Notes: generated from the letters alone by a model not told the origin. A stretch of 64,000 bases of DNA from Persicitalea jodogahamensis (GCF_014651615.1 NZ_BMXF01000003.1:496001-560000), one strand, 5' to 3'; numbered from the stretch's first letter, positions 8,535 to 17,382 are shown. Program-made: numbers and translations.

Positions 8535-9671
8535 ATGAAAAAACTACTTGTTCTATTCTTTGTCTGCACCGTTAGTCTAAGTATTGCCCAAACTAAAATG
8601 CCCGAACGCTGGAGCCAGGCCAAAGCCGAGGCCTGGTACGCCAAACAACCCTGGCTGTTCGGCTCCAATTATAACCCGGCCAGCGCCATCAATCAGTTGG
8701 AAATGTTTCAGGCCGAAACTTTCAATCCCAAAGAAATAGATAAAGAGCTGGGTTGGGCGGAGGATTTGGGAGCAACTACCGCTCGAGTCTATTTGCATGA
8801 TCTGCTATGGCAGGATTCGACGGGCTTCAAGAAGCGCCTTGATCAATTTCTGGACATCGCCGCCAAACATAAGATCAAACCTATGCTGGTACTTTTCGAC
8901 TCCTGCTGGGACCCTTTCCCGAAACTGGGCAAGCAGCATGAGCCTACGCCCGGCGTGCATAATTCTGGCTGGCTGCAAAGCCCCGGCGCGGATGCGCTCA
9001 CCGATGTTTCACAATATCCTCGCTTGAAAGCTTACGTACAAGGGGTAGTTGGGGCATTTGCCAATGATCCCCGAATATTGCTTTGGGATGTTTGGAACGA
9101 ACCCGATAACACCAACGATAGTAGTTATGGCAAAAACAAACTCAAACAGGAACCCGAGCGTAAGCGGGAAATCATCACCAGGCTACTACCTGACGTGTTT
9201 GCCTGGGCGCGCGCCGTTAACCCGACGCAGCCGCTATCGTCCGGCACCTGGATTTTTAATAAAAACCGCGATGTAAGCGATCCGAAGAATTGGAGCGCCA
9301 TGGAAAAAATTCAGTACGAAAACTCCGACATTCTGACTTTCCATCATTATAACGGTCCCGCAGAATTTGAGCAGGTTATCAAGCAATTGAAAACCCAAAA
9401 CCGCCCGATGATCTGCACTGAGTTTATGGCGCGGGGTAACGGCAGCAAGTTTCAGACGCACCTGCCCATTGCCAAAAAGTACAATGTAGGTATGATCAAC
9501 TGGGGCTTTGTGGCCGGGAAAACCCAAACCTACCTGCCCTGGGATAGCTGGCAGAACCCGTACACCAATGGCCGTGTGCCAAAAATCTGGTTCCACGAAA
9601 TTCTGAAAAGCGACGGGACAGCCATTGATCCCGAGGAAACGGCGGCAATCAAGAAAGCCACGGGTAAATAA
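8535..9671 (+). CDS. Exported glycoside hydrolase, GH5-like (cellulase/xylanase-type TIM barrel)
   Basis: 378 aa with a signal peptide (MKKLLVLFFVCTVSLSIAQ). The barrel shows the two catalytic carboxylates of clan GH-A: the acid/base in DVWNEP (E189) and the nucleophile in ICTEFMARG (E296). The start LFGSNYNPASAINQLEMFQ is that of a Bacteroidota group usually annotated as 1,4-beta-xylanase. The true substrate cannot be told from sequence. No carbohydrate-binding module is present. The gene stands alone between divergent and convergent neighbours and has its own AT-rich terminator. Confidence 0.88.
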   Translation: MKKLLVLFFVCTVSLSIAQTKMPERWSQAKAEAWYAKQPWLFGSNYNPASAINQLEMFQAETFNPKEIDKELGWAEDLGATTARVYLHDLLWQDSTGFKKRLDQFLDIAAKHKIKPMLVLFDSCWDPFPKLGKQHEPTPGVHNSGWLQSPGADALTDVSQYPRLKAYVQGVVGAFANDPRILLWDVWNEPDNTNDSSYGKNKLKQEPERKREIITRLLPDVFAWARAVNPTQPLSSGTWIFNKNRDVSDPKNWSAMEKIQYENSDILTFHHYNGPAEFEQVIKQLKTQNRPMICTEFMARGNGSKFQTHLPIAKKYNVGMINWGFVAGKTQTYLPWDSWQNPYTNGRVPKIWFHEILKSDGTAIDPEETAAIKKATGK

Positions 9672-9673
9672 TT

Positions 9674-9720
9674 ATGAGTGATGAATGATTTAACTTTCAT
9701 CACTCATCACTCTCTTTTTA
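9674..9720 (+). terminator. Terminator after the GH5-like gene
   Basis: A 12-bp perfect stem (9674-9685 with 9696-9707, ATGAGTGATGAA arm) with a 10-base loop is followed by a T-rich stretch ending in TTTTT at 9715-9719. The stem is AT-rich for a terminator, so confidence is moderate. Confidence 0.65.
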
Positions 9721-12204
9721 CCCTTTTGCAGGATTCAGAATGTTGTCAATCCGCACCAATGCATCCTGAATATGGTAGCGGGAAAGATCGTCTTTGTAGC
9801 GATTTTGGGCGCTCTTCAACTGTTGCTGTAACTTCACCAGTTCACCGCGGGCGATGGAACGGATGTCCGATTGACTGATATCCACCGGGGTGACCGTTCT
9901 GCGGCCAGAGGGCGGTGTTTCGTTGAGCAGGTAGTTTATCCGATCGAGGTAGGCCTTTTGCAGATTACGGCGGTAAATGTCGATGGCTGAGCCTGTATAC
10001 ACTTCTTTCCAAATCCCGCGCTGGAGTTGATTGACCATGTCAAGCGCGTTGTATTTTACATCGTTTACTTCGTTTTCCATGAGCCGGGCCAGCCGATCGG
10101 GTGAGAGCAGGCCGTTCAGGTGCCGCACTTGGAGGGACCGAATCTCGTCCACGTAGTTGGCGTGATGAATATTGCGCGAAATTTTAGCTTCGTGCAGCCA
10201 TTCTGGTGAAGAGAAGGCGTTGTCGAGTAGCCAGTTCACGGAGGTAGTTTGCGTTTTGGCATCCACCGGAACAAAAATAAATCCTTCCTGATTGGGTTTC
10301 AGGCGATTTTCATGTACTCCGCCAACGTTGGTCGCTACATGGCCGATGTAGCGGCTCCAAACGCCCAGCAACTCGTCGTACAATTCTTCCAAATCATCGT
10401 AATCATTCGTTTTCTCAGCCGTCCATTCGTAAAGTTTTGGAGCCACGAGTTTCAGGTTTTTCAAGCCATAAGTACTGGCCAATACCAGATCTGCTCCCAC
10501 ATTTTCGGTTTGACTTTCCGGGTCGTAACCTCCGCTTCCACTGCCAAATTGGTAGATTGGGTCGCCCGATTTTTCATTGATCCACTTCGAGAGCGTCGGT
10601 ACTTCGGCTTCGGCGCTTTTAGCGTCGGGCAGATAGCGGTAGCCCCAGTTGATGACGTAGTGATCGTAAGGGCCAAGTTGCCGGACAAAGCGAATTCCTT
10701 TGTCGCCAGGCTGCGCCACGTAGTTGTAGCGGGCGTAGTCCATGATGGTAGCCGCAATGCCGTATTTCTGGGTAAAGGCTCCCGAACGTAACGAATCCGT
10801 GGGATAGGCTGAACTGGCTTTCATATTGTGCGGCAGGCCCAGAGCGTGGCCGACCTCGTGCGTAATAACCTCCTTCATCATCTCGCCAAGGTCGTCCATC
10901 GGCGTATCGAGGGTGCGGGCGGAGGGATTGGCCGCGCCCGTTTCCAAAAGATAGCGGTTTCGGTAGGAGCGAAGGTGGTTGTGGTACCAGATGATGTCGC
11001 TCTCGATGATCTCGCCCGAACGTGGATCTGACACGCTCGGCCCGACTGCGTTGCGGGTGGTACTTGCTACATATCTGATCACCGAATAGCGAACGTCCTC
11101 CGGACTGAAATCGGGGTCTTCTGCTGCGGTAGGAGGATCTTTGGCGATGATGGCATTCTTGAAGCCGGCTGTTTCGAAAGCTTCCTGCCACTGCTCCACG
11201 CCTGCTTTAATGTAAGGGCGCAGCTTTTCGGGCGTGGCCGGGTCGAGGTAATAGACGATCGGCTTGACAGGTTCCACCAACTCGCCACGGCGGTAGGCAG
11301 CGATGTCTTTCGGAACCAGATTCCAGCGACGAATGTAGGATTTCTCGTCGGCTTTGAGGGCCTCGGAGCCGTAATCGATTTGCCTGATGTTGAAGTAGCC
11401 TACGCGGTAATCGTCAATGCGCGGCTGCATGGGTACTTTCGGCAAAAGTACCATCGACTGATTCATCAGCAAACTAATGGCTCCCGTCTCGGAATTGGTA
11501 GGTGGCTCGGCAGCATCGAAAGTGAAGTCCTGTTTCACTTCGATGTTCAATGGAAAACTCTTGGCACTCTGAATGAAACTACGGCTGTCGTCCAGCTTAC
11601 TCACTTTGTAAGTCTTACGCATCTCGGAATCAAGGCCGCTGAATGTTTTTATATCGCTACTCAGAAACTTCGTCACATCAATGACGTAGGCGGAAGAATC
11701 CCTGGATAGCGCGGCGATGTCAAAGGCGTAGATCGTTGGCTGGTAGTTGTTGGCCTGCACCGAAAGATTGATGGGTAACGAATCGGCGGCCACCGAACGG
11801 TACGATTTGGTTTTCAGCACAATTTTATCGCCAAATTTTTGCCACTCCACCATCTGCTCGTTCACCGACGAACCCGCATTGACATAACCGCCGCCCAGCC
11901 CGGAAGGTAGGTTGACGAAGCGACTGACCCAGAGAAAGTCACGCTTGAGTAAAGAGTCCGGTATTTCATAAAAGTACTTTTCACCCACTTTATGAATGGT
12001 GAATACGCCTGAATCGGATACGGCCTCTTTGGTAATGACCGCTTTGTAAGACTTCATGCCCGTTTTGGGTTTAGCCTTATCCGTACTGTCAGATTTTGTA
12101 GCGGAGGTAGTCGTGGCCGTCTGCGGGGCCTTTGTGGTAGAACAGGAAAACTGTAGCAAAGCCAGTAAGCAGGCCAAACTAGCTGTCCGGTAAAATATTG
12201 ACAT
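9718..12204 (-). CDS. Zinc-dependent metalloprotease lipoprotein (DUF5117/DUF5118/DUF4953 type)
   Basis: 828 aa. Lipoprotein signal with lipobox QFSC, Cys21, then a Thr/Lys-rich linker. The extended metzincin motif HEVGHALGLPH (H449, E450, H453, H459) is intact, followed by the downstream Met in TIMDYARYNYVAQPGD. The N-terminal half corresponds to the DUF5118/DUF5117 domains and the catalytic part to DUF4953, the standard order for this ~830-aa family. It should act in the periplasm or at the surface as a membrane-tethered endopeptidase; natural substrates are unknown. ATG start at 12204. The cupin gene is divergent. Confidence 0.92.
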   Translation of the reverse strand: MSIFYRTASLACLLALLQFSCSTTKAPQTATTTSATKSDSTDKAKPKTGMKSYKAVITKEAVSDSGVFTIHKVGEKYFYEIPDSLLKRDFLWVSRFVNLPSGLGGGYVNAGSSVNEQMVEWQKFGDKIVLKTKSYRSVAADSLPINLSVQANNYQPTIYAFDIAALSRDSSAYVIDVTKFLSSDIKTFSGLDSEMRKTYKVSKLDDSRSFIQSAKSFPLNIEVKQDFTFDAAEPPTNSETGAISLLMNQSMVLLPKVPMQPRIDDYRVGYFNIRQIDYGSEALKADEKSYIRRWNLVPKDIAAYRRGELVEPVKPIVYYLDPATPEKLRPYIKAGVEQWQEAFETAGFKNAIIAKDPPTAAEDPDFSPEDVRYSVIRYVASTTRNAVGPSVSDPRSGEIIESDIIWYHNHLRSYRNRYLLETGAANPSARTLDTPMDDLGEMMKEVITHEVGHALGLPHNMKASSAYPTDSLRSGAFTQKYGIAATIMDYARYNYVAQPGDKGIRFVRQLGPYDHYVINWGYRYLPDAKSAEAEVPTLSKWINEKSGDPIYQFGSGSGGYDPESQTENVGADLVLASTYGLKNLKLVAPKLYEWTAEKTNDYDDLEELYDELLGVWSRYIGHVATNVGGVHENRLKPNQEGFIFVPVDAKTQTTSVNWLLDNAFSSPEWLHEAKISRNIHHANYVDEIRSLQVRHLNGLLSPDRLARLMENEVNDVKYNALDMVNQLQRGIWKEVYTGSAIDIYRRNLQKAYLDRINYLLNETPPSGRRTVTPVDISQSDIRSIARGELVKLQQQLKSAQNRYKDDLSRYHIQDALVRIDNILNPAKG

Positions 12205-12308
12205 GAGTTTTTTGGGTTATTTAAAGAAAAAAGTGGTACTTGATTTGGTGCGATAAATATAGGTCGCCTTTCTCGAAAAAATCCATGAATTTTCGCTTTA
12301 TACTTCAC

Positions 12309-13073
12309 ATGCGTCTGTTTTTATTCCTAGTAACCATGATGTTTTCAATTTGTGGTAGTGCCCAGCCTGACCTGATCCCGGCAGATGTCTACCGGTGGAA
12401 CGAGGTTCCTGTAACCAGGAACACGCATTCGCAGCAACGTACTTTTCTGGAAGGCACTACACCCGCATTCCGGCACTTGAAAGTACACGCTACTACGGTA
12501 CCCGCAGGACAAGCCGCTCATCCCGGACATGCCCACCCCGATGAGGAGCTCATCATTGTGAAAGCAGGCCAGCTCACGGTCACTATCGCCGGAAAAACTG
12601 AGACCCTCAAAGCTGGAAGCGTGGCCCTGATTTTGCCTGATGACTTTCATGGCTTTGAAAATCGGGGAGACCAGCCCGTGAGCTACTACATTATGCGCTA
12701 TGAGGCTAGGGCTCCAGACCCCAAACGGGCTGCCAATGCGGGGCAATCATTTGTAAGGCACTGGAACGACATGGAGTATAAGGCACATGATAAGGGAGGC
12801 CGCCGTAATGTTTTTGATATGGCCACACCGCAGTCCGAGCGCTTTGAAATGCACATCACTACATTGAACGAGGGCCTGATGAGCCATCCTCCCCACACTC
12901 ACAAGGCCGCCGAAATCCTGCTGCTGATCGAAGGCGAGGCCGAGGAAAGTATTAATGGAAAATGGATATCCGCTGGGGTGGGGGACATCATCTTCCTGCA
13001 ATCGCAGGTTCCGCACGCCATCCGCAATACCGGTAAGGGTGCCTGTACCTACTTTGCTTTTCAGTTTGAATAA
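12309..13073 (+). CDS. Exported bicupin (two cupin domains)
   Basis: 254 aa from the ATG at 12309, chosen because it begins a good signal peptide (MRLFLFLVTMMFSICGSAQ). An ATG at 12285 would add 8 residues; the frame is open from a TTG at 12240. Two cupin modules are visible: residues about 60-120 with HPGHAHPDEELIIV and residues about 180-250 with HPPHTHKAAEILLLIEG. Both keep the His-x-His...Glu metal-ligand pattern. Exported cupins of this type bind a metal and often act on small sugars or acids, but no reaction can be assigned. Convergent with the DUF4394 gene. Confidence 0.85.
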   Translation: MRLFLFLVTMMFSICGSAQPDLIPADVYRWNEVPVTRNTHSQQRTFLEGTTPAFRHLKVHATTVPAGQAAHPGHAHPDEELIIVKAGQLTVTIAGKTETLKAGSVALILPDDFHGFENRGDQPVSYYIMRYEARAPDPKRAANAGQSFVRHWNDMEYKAHDKGGRRNVFDMATPQSERFEMHITTLNEGLMSHPPHTHKAAEILLLIEGEAEESINGKWISAGVGDIIFLQSQVPHAIRNTGKGACTYFAFQFE

Positions 13074-13129
13074 GTTATAGACCCAACTTTAAGTGAAAGC
13101 GAGTTTGTTTTTGGAGTGAAGAAAACAAA

Positions 13130-13160
13130 AAAAGGCGTTGGATGAATTCCAACGCCTTTT
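13130..13160. terminator. Bidirectional terminator between bicupin and DUF4394 genes
   Basis: The arms 13130-13142 and 13148-13160 are perfect 13-bp complements with a 5-base loop. An A-run precedes and a T-run follows, so the structure can terminate both convergent transcripts. Confidence 0.85.
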
Positions 13161-13178
13161 CCACTAAGAATCAAAATT

Positions 13179-14711
13179 TTACAAGCCGAATCCGAGAGCA
13201 AAGCCTTTAACGCCAGCTGGGAAATCAGAAATCCGGAATGCCGAACCGTTGGTAAGGTTAATCTTATAAAGGCCAGAAACGCCACCTACGGTCAACAGCG
13301 CATAAGCATCCCCGGTAGTCCCTCCGATGTCGAAGCCATTGGCTGCATCTACTGTCACGCCCAGGCTGCCGATCTCCTCAAGACCCCCATCGTTGGGCGG
13401 ATTTTGCTTATATAGCTTGTTGGTCTGGCTGTCAATGTCGTATAAAACCGTTGAGGTAGTGCCGGCAAAGCTGTTGGTGTACGCGGCTCCGTTGATAAAT
13501 GGTGTAACGGTGCCCGATACAGGCGTAAGGGTGCCATCTGTGATAGCCGCTCCCGTAGTTACGTTCACGCGCAGGTTCTGGCGGGTGTTACTTACGATTC
13601 GCAGGCGATCCGCCACGGGGTTGAAGTCCACTCCGAAACTAGTGCCGTCCAATGCCACACTAAGTACCGACAGCATGGAGGCCGCACCGTTAGACAGGTT
13701 GATTGCGTACAAATTTCCGTTGCTACCCAGCGCGTGGAGCTGGCCATTTACGGGCCGGAAATCGATTCCTTCGATCGTTACGCCAGTTGGCAGACCGGTG
13801 ATGCTCCGGGTGAGGCTGGTTATCGGAAACTTCTTAGGATTGAAGATATGAAGTGTATTGTTAAGATCGACAGCGTACGCCACAGGGTTCGTTGGAATAG
13901 CAATTCCGGTGATCGTTCCTGAGGGCAGATCGCCCAATTTTTGAAGTTTACCAGTCGCTAGATCAACGTAAGAAAGCTCCCATTTGCCGTTAAACATCAC
14001 TGATGCAATGCCGTAGTTATCATCAGCGGAAAGGTCAAACCCACCGACCGCGCTGATATCGATGCCCAGGGGGCCGATATCTTTCAACCCGCCATCGTTG
14101 GGCGGATCCTGCAGGTACAATCTGTCCGTAGTTGCGTCGATATCATAAAGCCTGGTCGTGGTAGTTCCGGCAAAGCTGTTGCTGTAAGCCACCGCTGCCA
14201 CCATCGGGTTTGGATAGCCGTTCAGGTTACCGTCAATGGAAACTACCGCTCCGGTTTCGGGGTGCAGACGCAAATCCTGGGTCGTGTTGCTAACCAGCCT
14301 GATGCGATCGACGGTAGGGTTGAAATCGAAACCAAACATGGTACCTTCAATGGCAGGCGTGAAGGGGCCCGTGCCAAGTGCGGTAGCCGCGCCGGATTGA
14401 AGGTTGATGTGATAAAGCCGGCTTGATGAGCCTACGCTGTAAAGCTGTCCGGTAGCGGGACGAAAATCAATACCCAGAATCGTTTCACCGGGCTGCAGGC
14501 CACTAATCGTAAGGGTGCGCAGGGGAGCCGAAGTGTTCCGAACGTTTAACTCGTAGAGTTGATTGTTGTCGGTAAGCGCGTAAAAAATCTGATCTGGAAG
14601 GGTCGGTGCAGCGGGTGGGAGACGGTGGTCTTCACACGACTGGAGTACCAGGGCCATGAGGAATAGGCCAATCGGTAGGGTCAGAACCCATTTTTGCAAG
14701 GATTTTTTCAT
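13179..14711 (-). CDS. DUF4394 lipoprotein with two tandem copies of the domain
   Basis: 510 aa. Lipoprotein signal with lipobox VLQSC, Cys26. Two homologous halves of about 230 residues follow. Each carries the same series: FYALTDNNQLYELN / VAYAVDLNNTLHIFN, then GIDFRP, GQLYSVGSSSRLYHIN / GQLHALGSNGNLYAIN, FGFDFNP / FGVDFNPVADRLRIVSNT and LYDIDATTDRLYLQDPPNDGG / LYDIDSQTNKLYKQNPPNDGG. The family resembles a beta-propeller in repeat pattern and has no established function. Fusion of two copies may complete one propeller or give two. It is surface- or periplasm-tethered. The upstream gene-free stretch carries no obvious promoter. Confidence 0.9.
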   Translation of the reverse strand: MKKSLQKWVLTLPIGLFLMALVLQSCEDHRLPPAAPTLPDQIFYALTDNNQLYELNVRNTSAPLRTLTISGLQPGETILGIDFRPATGQLYSVGSSSRLYHINLQSGAATALGTGPFTPAIEGTMFGFDFNPTVDRIRLVSNTTQDLRLHPETGAVVSIDGNLNGYPNPMVAAVAYSNSFAGTTTTRLYDIDATTDRLYLQDPPNDGGLKDIGPLGIDISAVGGFDLSADDNYGIASVMFNGKWELSYVDLATGKLQKLGDLPSGTITGIAIPTNPVAYAVDLNNTLHIFNPKKFPITSLTRSITGLPTGVTIEGIDFRPVNGQLHALGSNGNLYAINLSNGAASMLSVLSVALDGTSFGVDFNPVADRLRIVSNTRQNLRVNVTTGAAITDGTLTPVSGTVTPFINGAAYTNSFAGTTSTVLYDIDSQTNKLYKQNPPNDGGLEEIGSLGVTVDAANGFDIGGTTGDAYALLTVGGVSGLYKINLTNGSAFRISDFPAGVKGFALGFGL

Positions 14712-14957
14712 AGTAATGTGGTTAGTTAATTGTGTTTAGAGATGGTAGTTCGCCGATATACGTACATTGTTTAAAAATGGATTTTTCAGATCGGCATTTT
14801 TTGAAATTTTCCGCCGGAGTACGATTATAAAGGTGACTAATTATGGTGGTAAGAGCGTATTCTGCCAGGCGATCGGACGGTATGCGGGAGTTGCTCCTTC
14901 TTACTAGAAGAGCGTCAGAGATCAATTTCAGATAATGTAAGTTGCTTTAAGAGAACT
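14712..14957. other. Intergenic stretch between divergent DUF4394 and coiled-coil lipoprotein genes
   Basis: About 316 bases separate the two start codons. Apart from the promoter at 14958-14988 I see no gene, repeat or structured RNA. A 67-codon frame on the minus strand (14722-14925) has no recognisable protein features and is not called. Confidence 0.5.
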
Positions 14958-14988
14958 TTGGCTGCCGGGGATTTGGGGGTTACCTTTG
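14958..14988 (+). promoter_or_regulatory. Bacteroidota-type promoter TTG-N20-TACCTTTG
   Basis: TTG at 14958-14960, a 20-base spacer, then TACCTTTG at 14981-14988, an exact match to the Bacteroidota sigma-A consensus (TTG/TAnnTTTG). The ATG at 15028 follows at a sensible leader distance. A possible TTG start codon at 14986 lies inside the -7 box and is therefore ruled out. Confidence 0.8.
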
Positions 14989-15027
14989 CACCAGAATTGT
15001 AAGTACCTAATTTTCTCTCCAATCAAA

Positions 15028-15462
15028 ATGAAAACCATACTTTCAGCCGCTCTATTATTCATTGTTTCACTTGCCGCCTGCAATAAGAGCGCAGAACAGG
15101 TTAAAGAAATTGAAGAAGAGGTGATGGCGATCCACGATCAGGTAATGCCAAAAATGAGCGACATCATGTCTTTGAAAAAACAGCTTTCGGCCAAAATGGT
15201 GGAGCTGGATAGTCTGCAACAGGAGGGCGTGAGCAGCACAACGCTGGCTGAGCAAAAAATGAAAGCCATGGAGCTCAGCCAAGAACTCACCACGGCGGAC
15301 AGCCTGATGATGGAGTGGATGTATCAATACCGGGGGGATTCTGCCAAGGCGCTTCCGGCGGGCGATGCCCTGGTGTACTTCCGTTTGGAAAAAGACAAAA
15401 TCACCGATGTGCAGAAAAGAACCAACCAGAGCCTGGAAGCCGCACGGGATTTTTTGAAATGA
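15028..15462 (+). CDS. Small coiled-coil lipoprotein, first gene of a Sco1/cytochrome c operon
   Basis: 144 aa from the ATG at 15028. Lipobox SLAAC with Cys18. The rest is almost entirely charged helix, with Lys/Glu-rich segments such as VKEIEEEVMAIHDQVMPKMSD, and predicts a long coiled coil. No named family recognised; Bacteroidota relatives often sit next to Sco1 genes. Its position 32 bases before a Sco1-like gene in the same transcript suggests an envelope role near respiratory copper or haem proteins, by inference only. The start is fixed by the promoter just upstream. Confidence 0.82.
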   Translation: MKTILSAALLFIVSLAACNKSAEQVKEIEEEVMAIHDQVMPKMSDIMSLKKQLSAKMVELDSLQQEGVSSTTLAEQKMKAMELSQELTTADSLMMEWMYQYRGDSAKALPAGDALVYFRLEKDKITDVQKRTNQSLEAARDFLK

Positions 15463-15494
15463 TTTTTAAAAAAATAATAGTAGGCCGATACGTG

Positions 15495-16142
15495 ATGAAG
15501 AAAATACTGAATGGTAGTTTGACTTTGCTGGTGATGTTGGTTGCAATCCTGGGGTGCGATAACGAACCCAAGAGGCTGCCGATTTTGGGAGAGAGGGATG
15601 CTGTGACCAAAGAAGTGGATGGTAAAGTGGTTACAGACACAATTTACAATACCATACCTGACTTTGCATTCGTCAATCAGAATGGCGATACGGTTACGCA
15701 GAGAGATGTGGCGGGAAAAATCTACGTTACGGACTTTTTCTTTACTTCCTGCCCTACGATCTGTCCCGTAATGAAACGGCAGATGATTAAGGTTTACGAC
15801 GAGTATAAGGACAATCCTGACTTCATGATTTTGTCCCACAGCATAGATCCCGACCATGACACCCCTGAAGTCCTGAACAAATATGCCTCGGATTTAGGCG
15901 TGGAAGGTACCCAATGGGAATTTTTGACGGGACCCAAAGAGAAAATCTACGACATCGGTCAGGGGCACTACCTCGTGACGGCCAAAGAAGATGAAGCCGC
16001 CGAGGGGGGCTACATTCACAGCGGGGCATTTGTGTTAGTAGATAAAGACCGCCGCGTAAGAGGCATGTACGATGGTACCAGTGAAGAAGGCACTGAGAAA
16101 CTGATACAGGATATTAAGGTCTTGCTGGCTGAATATGAGTAA
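15495..16142 (+). CDS. SCO1/SenC family copper chaperone lipoprotein
   Basis: 215 aa from the ATG at 15495, which starts a lipoprotein signal (lipobox AILGC, Cys21). The thioredoxin-like Sco fold shows the copper-binding CxxxC in TSCPTICPVMKRQ (C86, C90) and the third ligand His in YIHSGAFVLVD (H175). Sco proteins deliver copper to the CuA site of cytochrome c oxidase or act as thiol reductases. No oxidase subunit is in the window. The next gene, a cytochrome c, overlaps the end by 8 bases (ATGAGTAA), so the two are co-translated. Confidence 0.93.
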   Translation: MKKILNGSLTLLVMLVAILGCDNEPKRLPILGERDAVTKEVDGKVVTDTIYNTIPDFAFVNQNGDTVTQRDVAGKIYVTDFFFTSCPTICPVMKRQMIKVYDEYKDNPDFMILSHSIDPDHDTPEVLNKYASDLGVEGTQWEFLTGPKEKIYDIGQGHYLVTAKEDEAAEGGYIHSGAFVLVDKDRRVRGMYDGTSEEGTEKLIQDIKVLLAEYE

Positions 16143-16629
16143 CGCTTCTATGATTGTCAAGGTACTTTGTGGACTCATTGCTCAATGCATTGCTTCATTG
16201 CTGAAAGGCTCGTCAGGATTTTTTGCAGGAGCTTTCTTCATAATGGCCTTTTCTTCTTGTCAAAGTACGGATGAGTTAAAGAAGGAGCAGTATTATTCGG
16301 AGGGATACCAGCTGTATACGGCGAATTGTGCCAACTGCCATCAGGCTGATGGTACGGGGCTGGCCAATCTATATCCGCCCATTAAGGGGTCTAGCTACCT
16401 GGACAGAAATGCTGACTTAATCTGTATCATCAAAAATGGCCTGGCCGGTGAAATCCAGGTGGCGGGTAAGACGTACAATCGTCCCATGCCAGCCAACCCC
16501 AAACTAGCCGACATCGAGATTGCCGAAATCGTGACCTACGTAAACATTACCTGGGGGGGGGATTCCACCTACACGCCAACGGATTCGGTGACCGCCATAC
16601 TCAGCCGCTGCGAAATCAACCAGGAGTAG
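16135..16629 (+). CDS. Membrane-anchored monohaem cytochrome c
   Basis: 164 aa. The N-terminus has a hydrophobic stretch ending in AFSSC, so the protein is probably a lipoprotein. One haem site CANCH (C65, C68, H69) and a plausible axial Met in RPMPANP (M118) define a class I cytochrome c of about 90 residues (NCANCHQADGTGLANLYPPIKGS is the usual opening, seen here in part). It overlaps the Sco1 gene, which suggests shared expression and an electron-transfer role at the outer face of the inner membrane. A second ATG at 16150 is possible. The partner oxidase is unknown. Confidence 0.9.
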   Translation: MSNASMIVKVLCGLIAQCIASLLKGSSGFFAGAFFIMAFSSCQSTDELKKEQYYSEGYQLYTANCANCHQADGTGLANLYPPIKGSSYLDRNADLICIIKNGLAGEIQVAGKTYNRPMPANPKLADIEIAEIVTYVNITWGGDSTYTPTDSVTAILSRCEINQE

Positions 16630-16683
16630 GGTGTTTGTGAGAAGTTTGAATGCTGGTCGGAAGTGATCAAATTAAATTGGCCA

Positions 16684-17283
16684 CTACTGCAAACCGGGGT
16701 CCACGTCGAAAATACCGTAGGGTTTGCGGATGGTCATGGCGGTGAAATCCTGGTTCGCATCCATACCTTTCCCTTTTGTGTAAGAACCCGTGATCAGATT
16801 ATCAATCACCACATTCTCCTCGGTAAAAACCTTGCGGGTCGTGGGGTTCCAGTAAAGTTCCGGCGTTTTTAAACGACGCTGTTCTACTTTATTGATTACC
16901 ACTACATTTCCTTTCACGATGTACAGATTCCGAGCGTTATCAAAGCGACCGGAATCCGATCGTAAAGTCGTAACTACCTGTCCATTTTTGGTATCAAAAA
17001 ACTTAATATTGACCGTGTCGGGAAAAACCTTGTCCTCGTTCTGATACCGGTACTGAATGGGCGTTTCGACTTCTACCCGCTGCTGACCTTCTTCACTGTA
17101 TAGCAATTGTACATCGAAGATTTCTTCCAGAGGCCCCTGATACAACTCCACTTCGGGTTCTGGTTTCTCCGCACAGCCAATAAGCGACACGGCGACAAAG
17201 CTGCAAAGTAGCAAAGCGCCAAAGCGCCAAAGCGGCAAAGTGCCGGAGTACTTAAGTTTCGTTATTGTGTTACTAGACCGCAT
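16684..17283 (-). CDS. lptC: LPS export periplasmic protein LptC
   Basis: 199 aa from the ATG at 17283; the open frame runs further up but without signal-peptide features. A hydrophobic segment ends in SLIGC (Cys37), so this is a lipoprotein or anchored form. The beta-jellyroll of LptC is visible in the strand series VNIKFFDTKNGQVVTTLRSDSG and RNLYIVKGNVVVINK, with ELYWNPTTRKVFTEENV near the end, as in Bacteroidota LptC. It bridges LptBFG and LptA during lipopolysaccharide transport. The order coaX, barrel protein, lptC agrees with this assignment. The signal region is coded by near-tandem TTTGGCGC units. Confidence 0.9.
   Translation of the reverse strand: MRSSNTITKLKYSGTLPLWRFGALLLCSFVAVSLIGCAEKPEPEVELYQGPLEEIFDVQLLYSEEGQQRVEVETPIQYRYQNEDKVFPDTVNIKFFDTKNGQVVTTLRSDSGRFDNARNLYIVKGNVVVINKVEQRRLKTPELYWNPTTRKVFTEENVVIDNLITGSYTKGKGMDANQDFTAMTIRKPYGIFDVDPGLQ
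17204..17242. repeat. Short near-tandem repeat (about four CAAAGCGC-like units) inside lptC signal region
   Basis: Seen directly: four successive 8-base units reading AGCAAAGC, GCCAAAGC, GCCAAAGC and GGCAAAGT on the plus strand. They code for the membrane segment of LptC (PLWRFGALLL). Unit gain or loss is 8 bases, which would shift the frame. Confidence 0.6.
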
Positions 17284-17382
17284 AAAGTATGGTTTCCAAA
17301 CCAGACCGGGTTTTTGAAGCTTCTGAACTATGGAAATTGGTGTAAACATTCACTCCCCTGAGCTTTGTCGCTCCGTGGTTCC

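Noticed and set aside
10249-10791. 180-codon plus-strand frame, and other frames within the metalloprotease gene
   Set aside because: Shadows of a gene with a complete zinc motif and known domain order.
14986-15027. TTG start extending the coiled-coil lipoprotein
   Set aside because: The TTG lies inside the -7 promoter box TACCTTTG, and the lipoprotein signal begins at the ATG at 15028.
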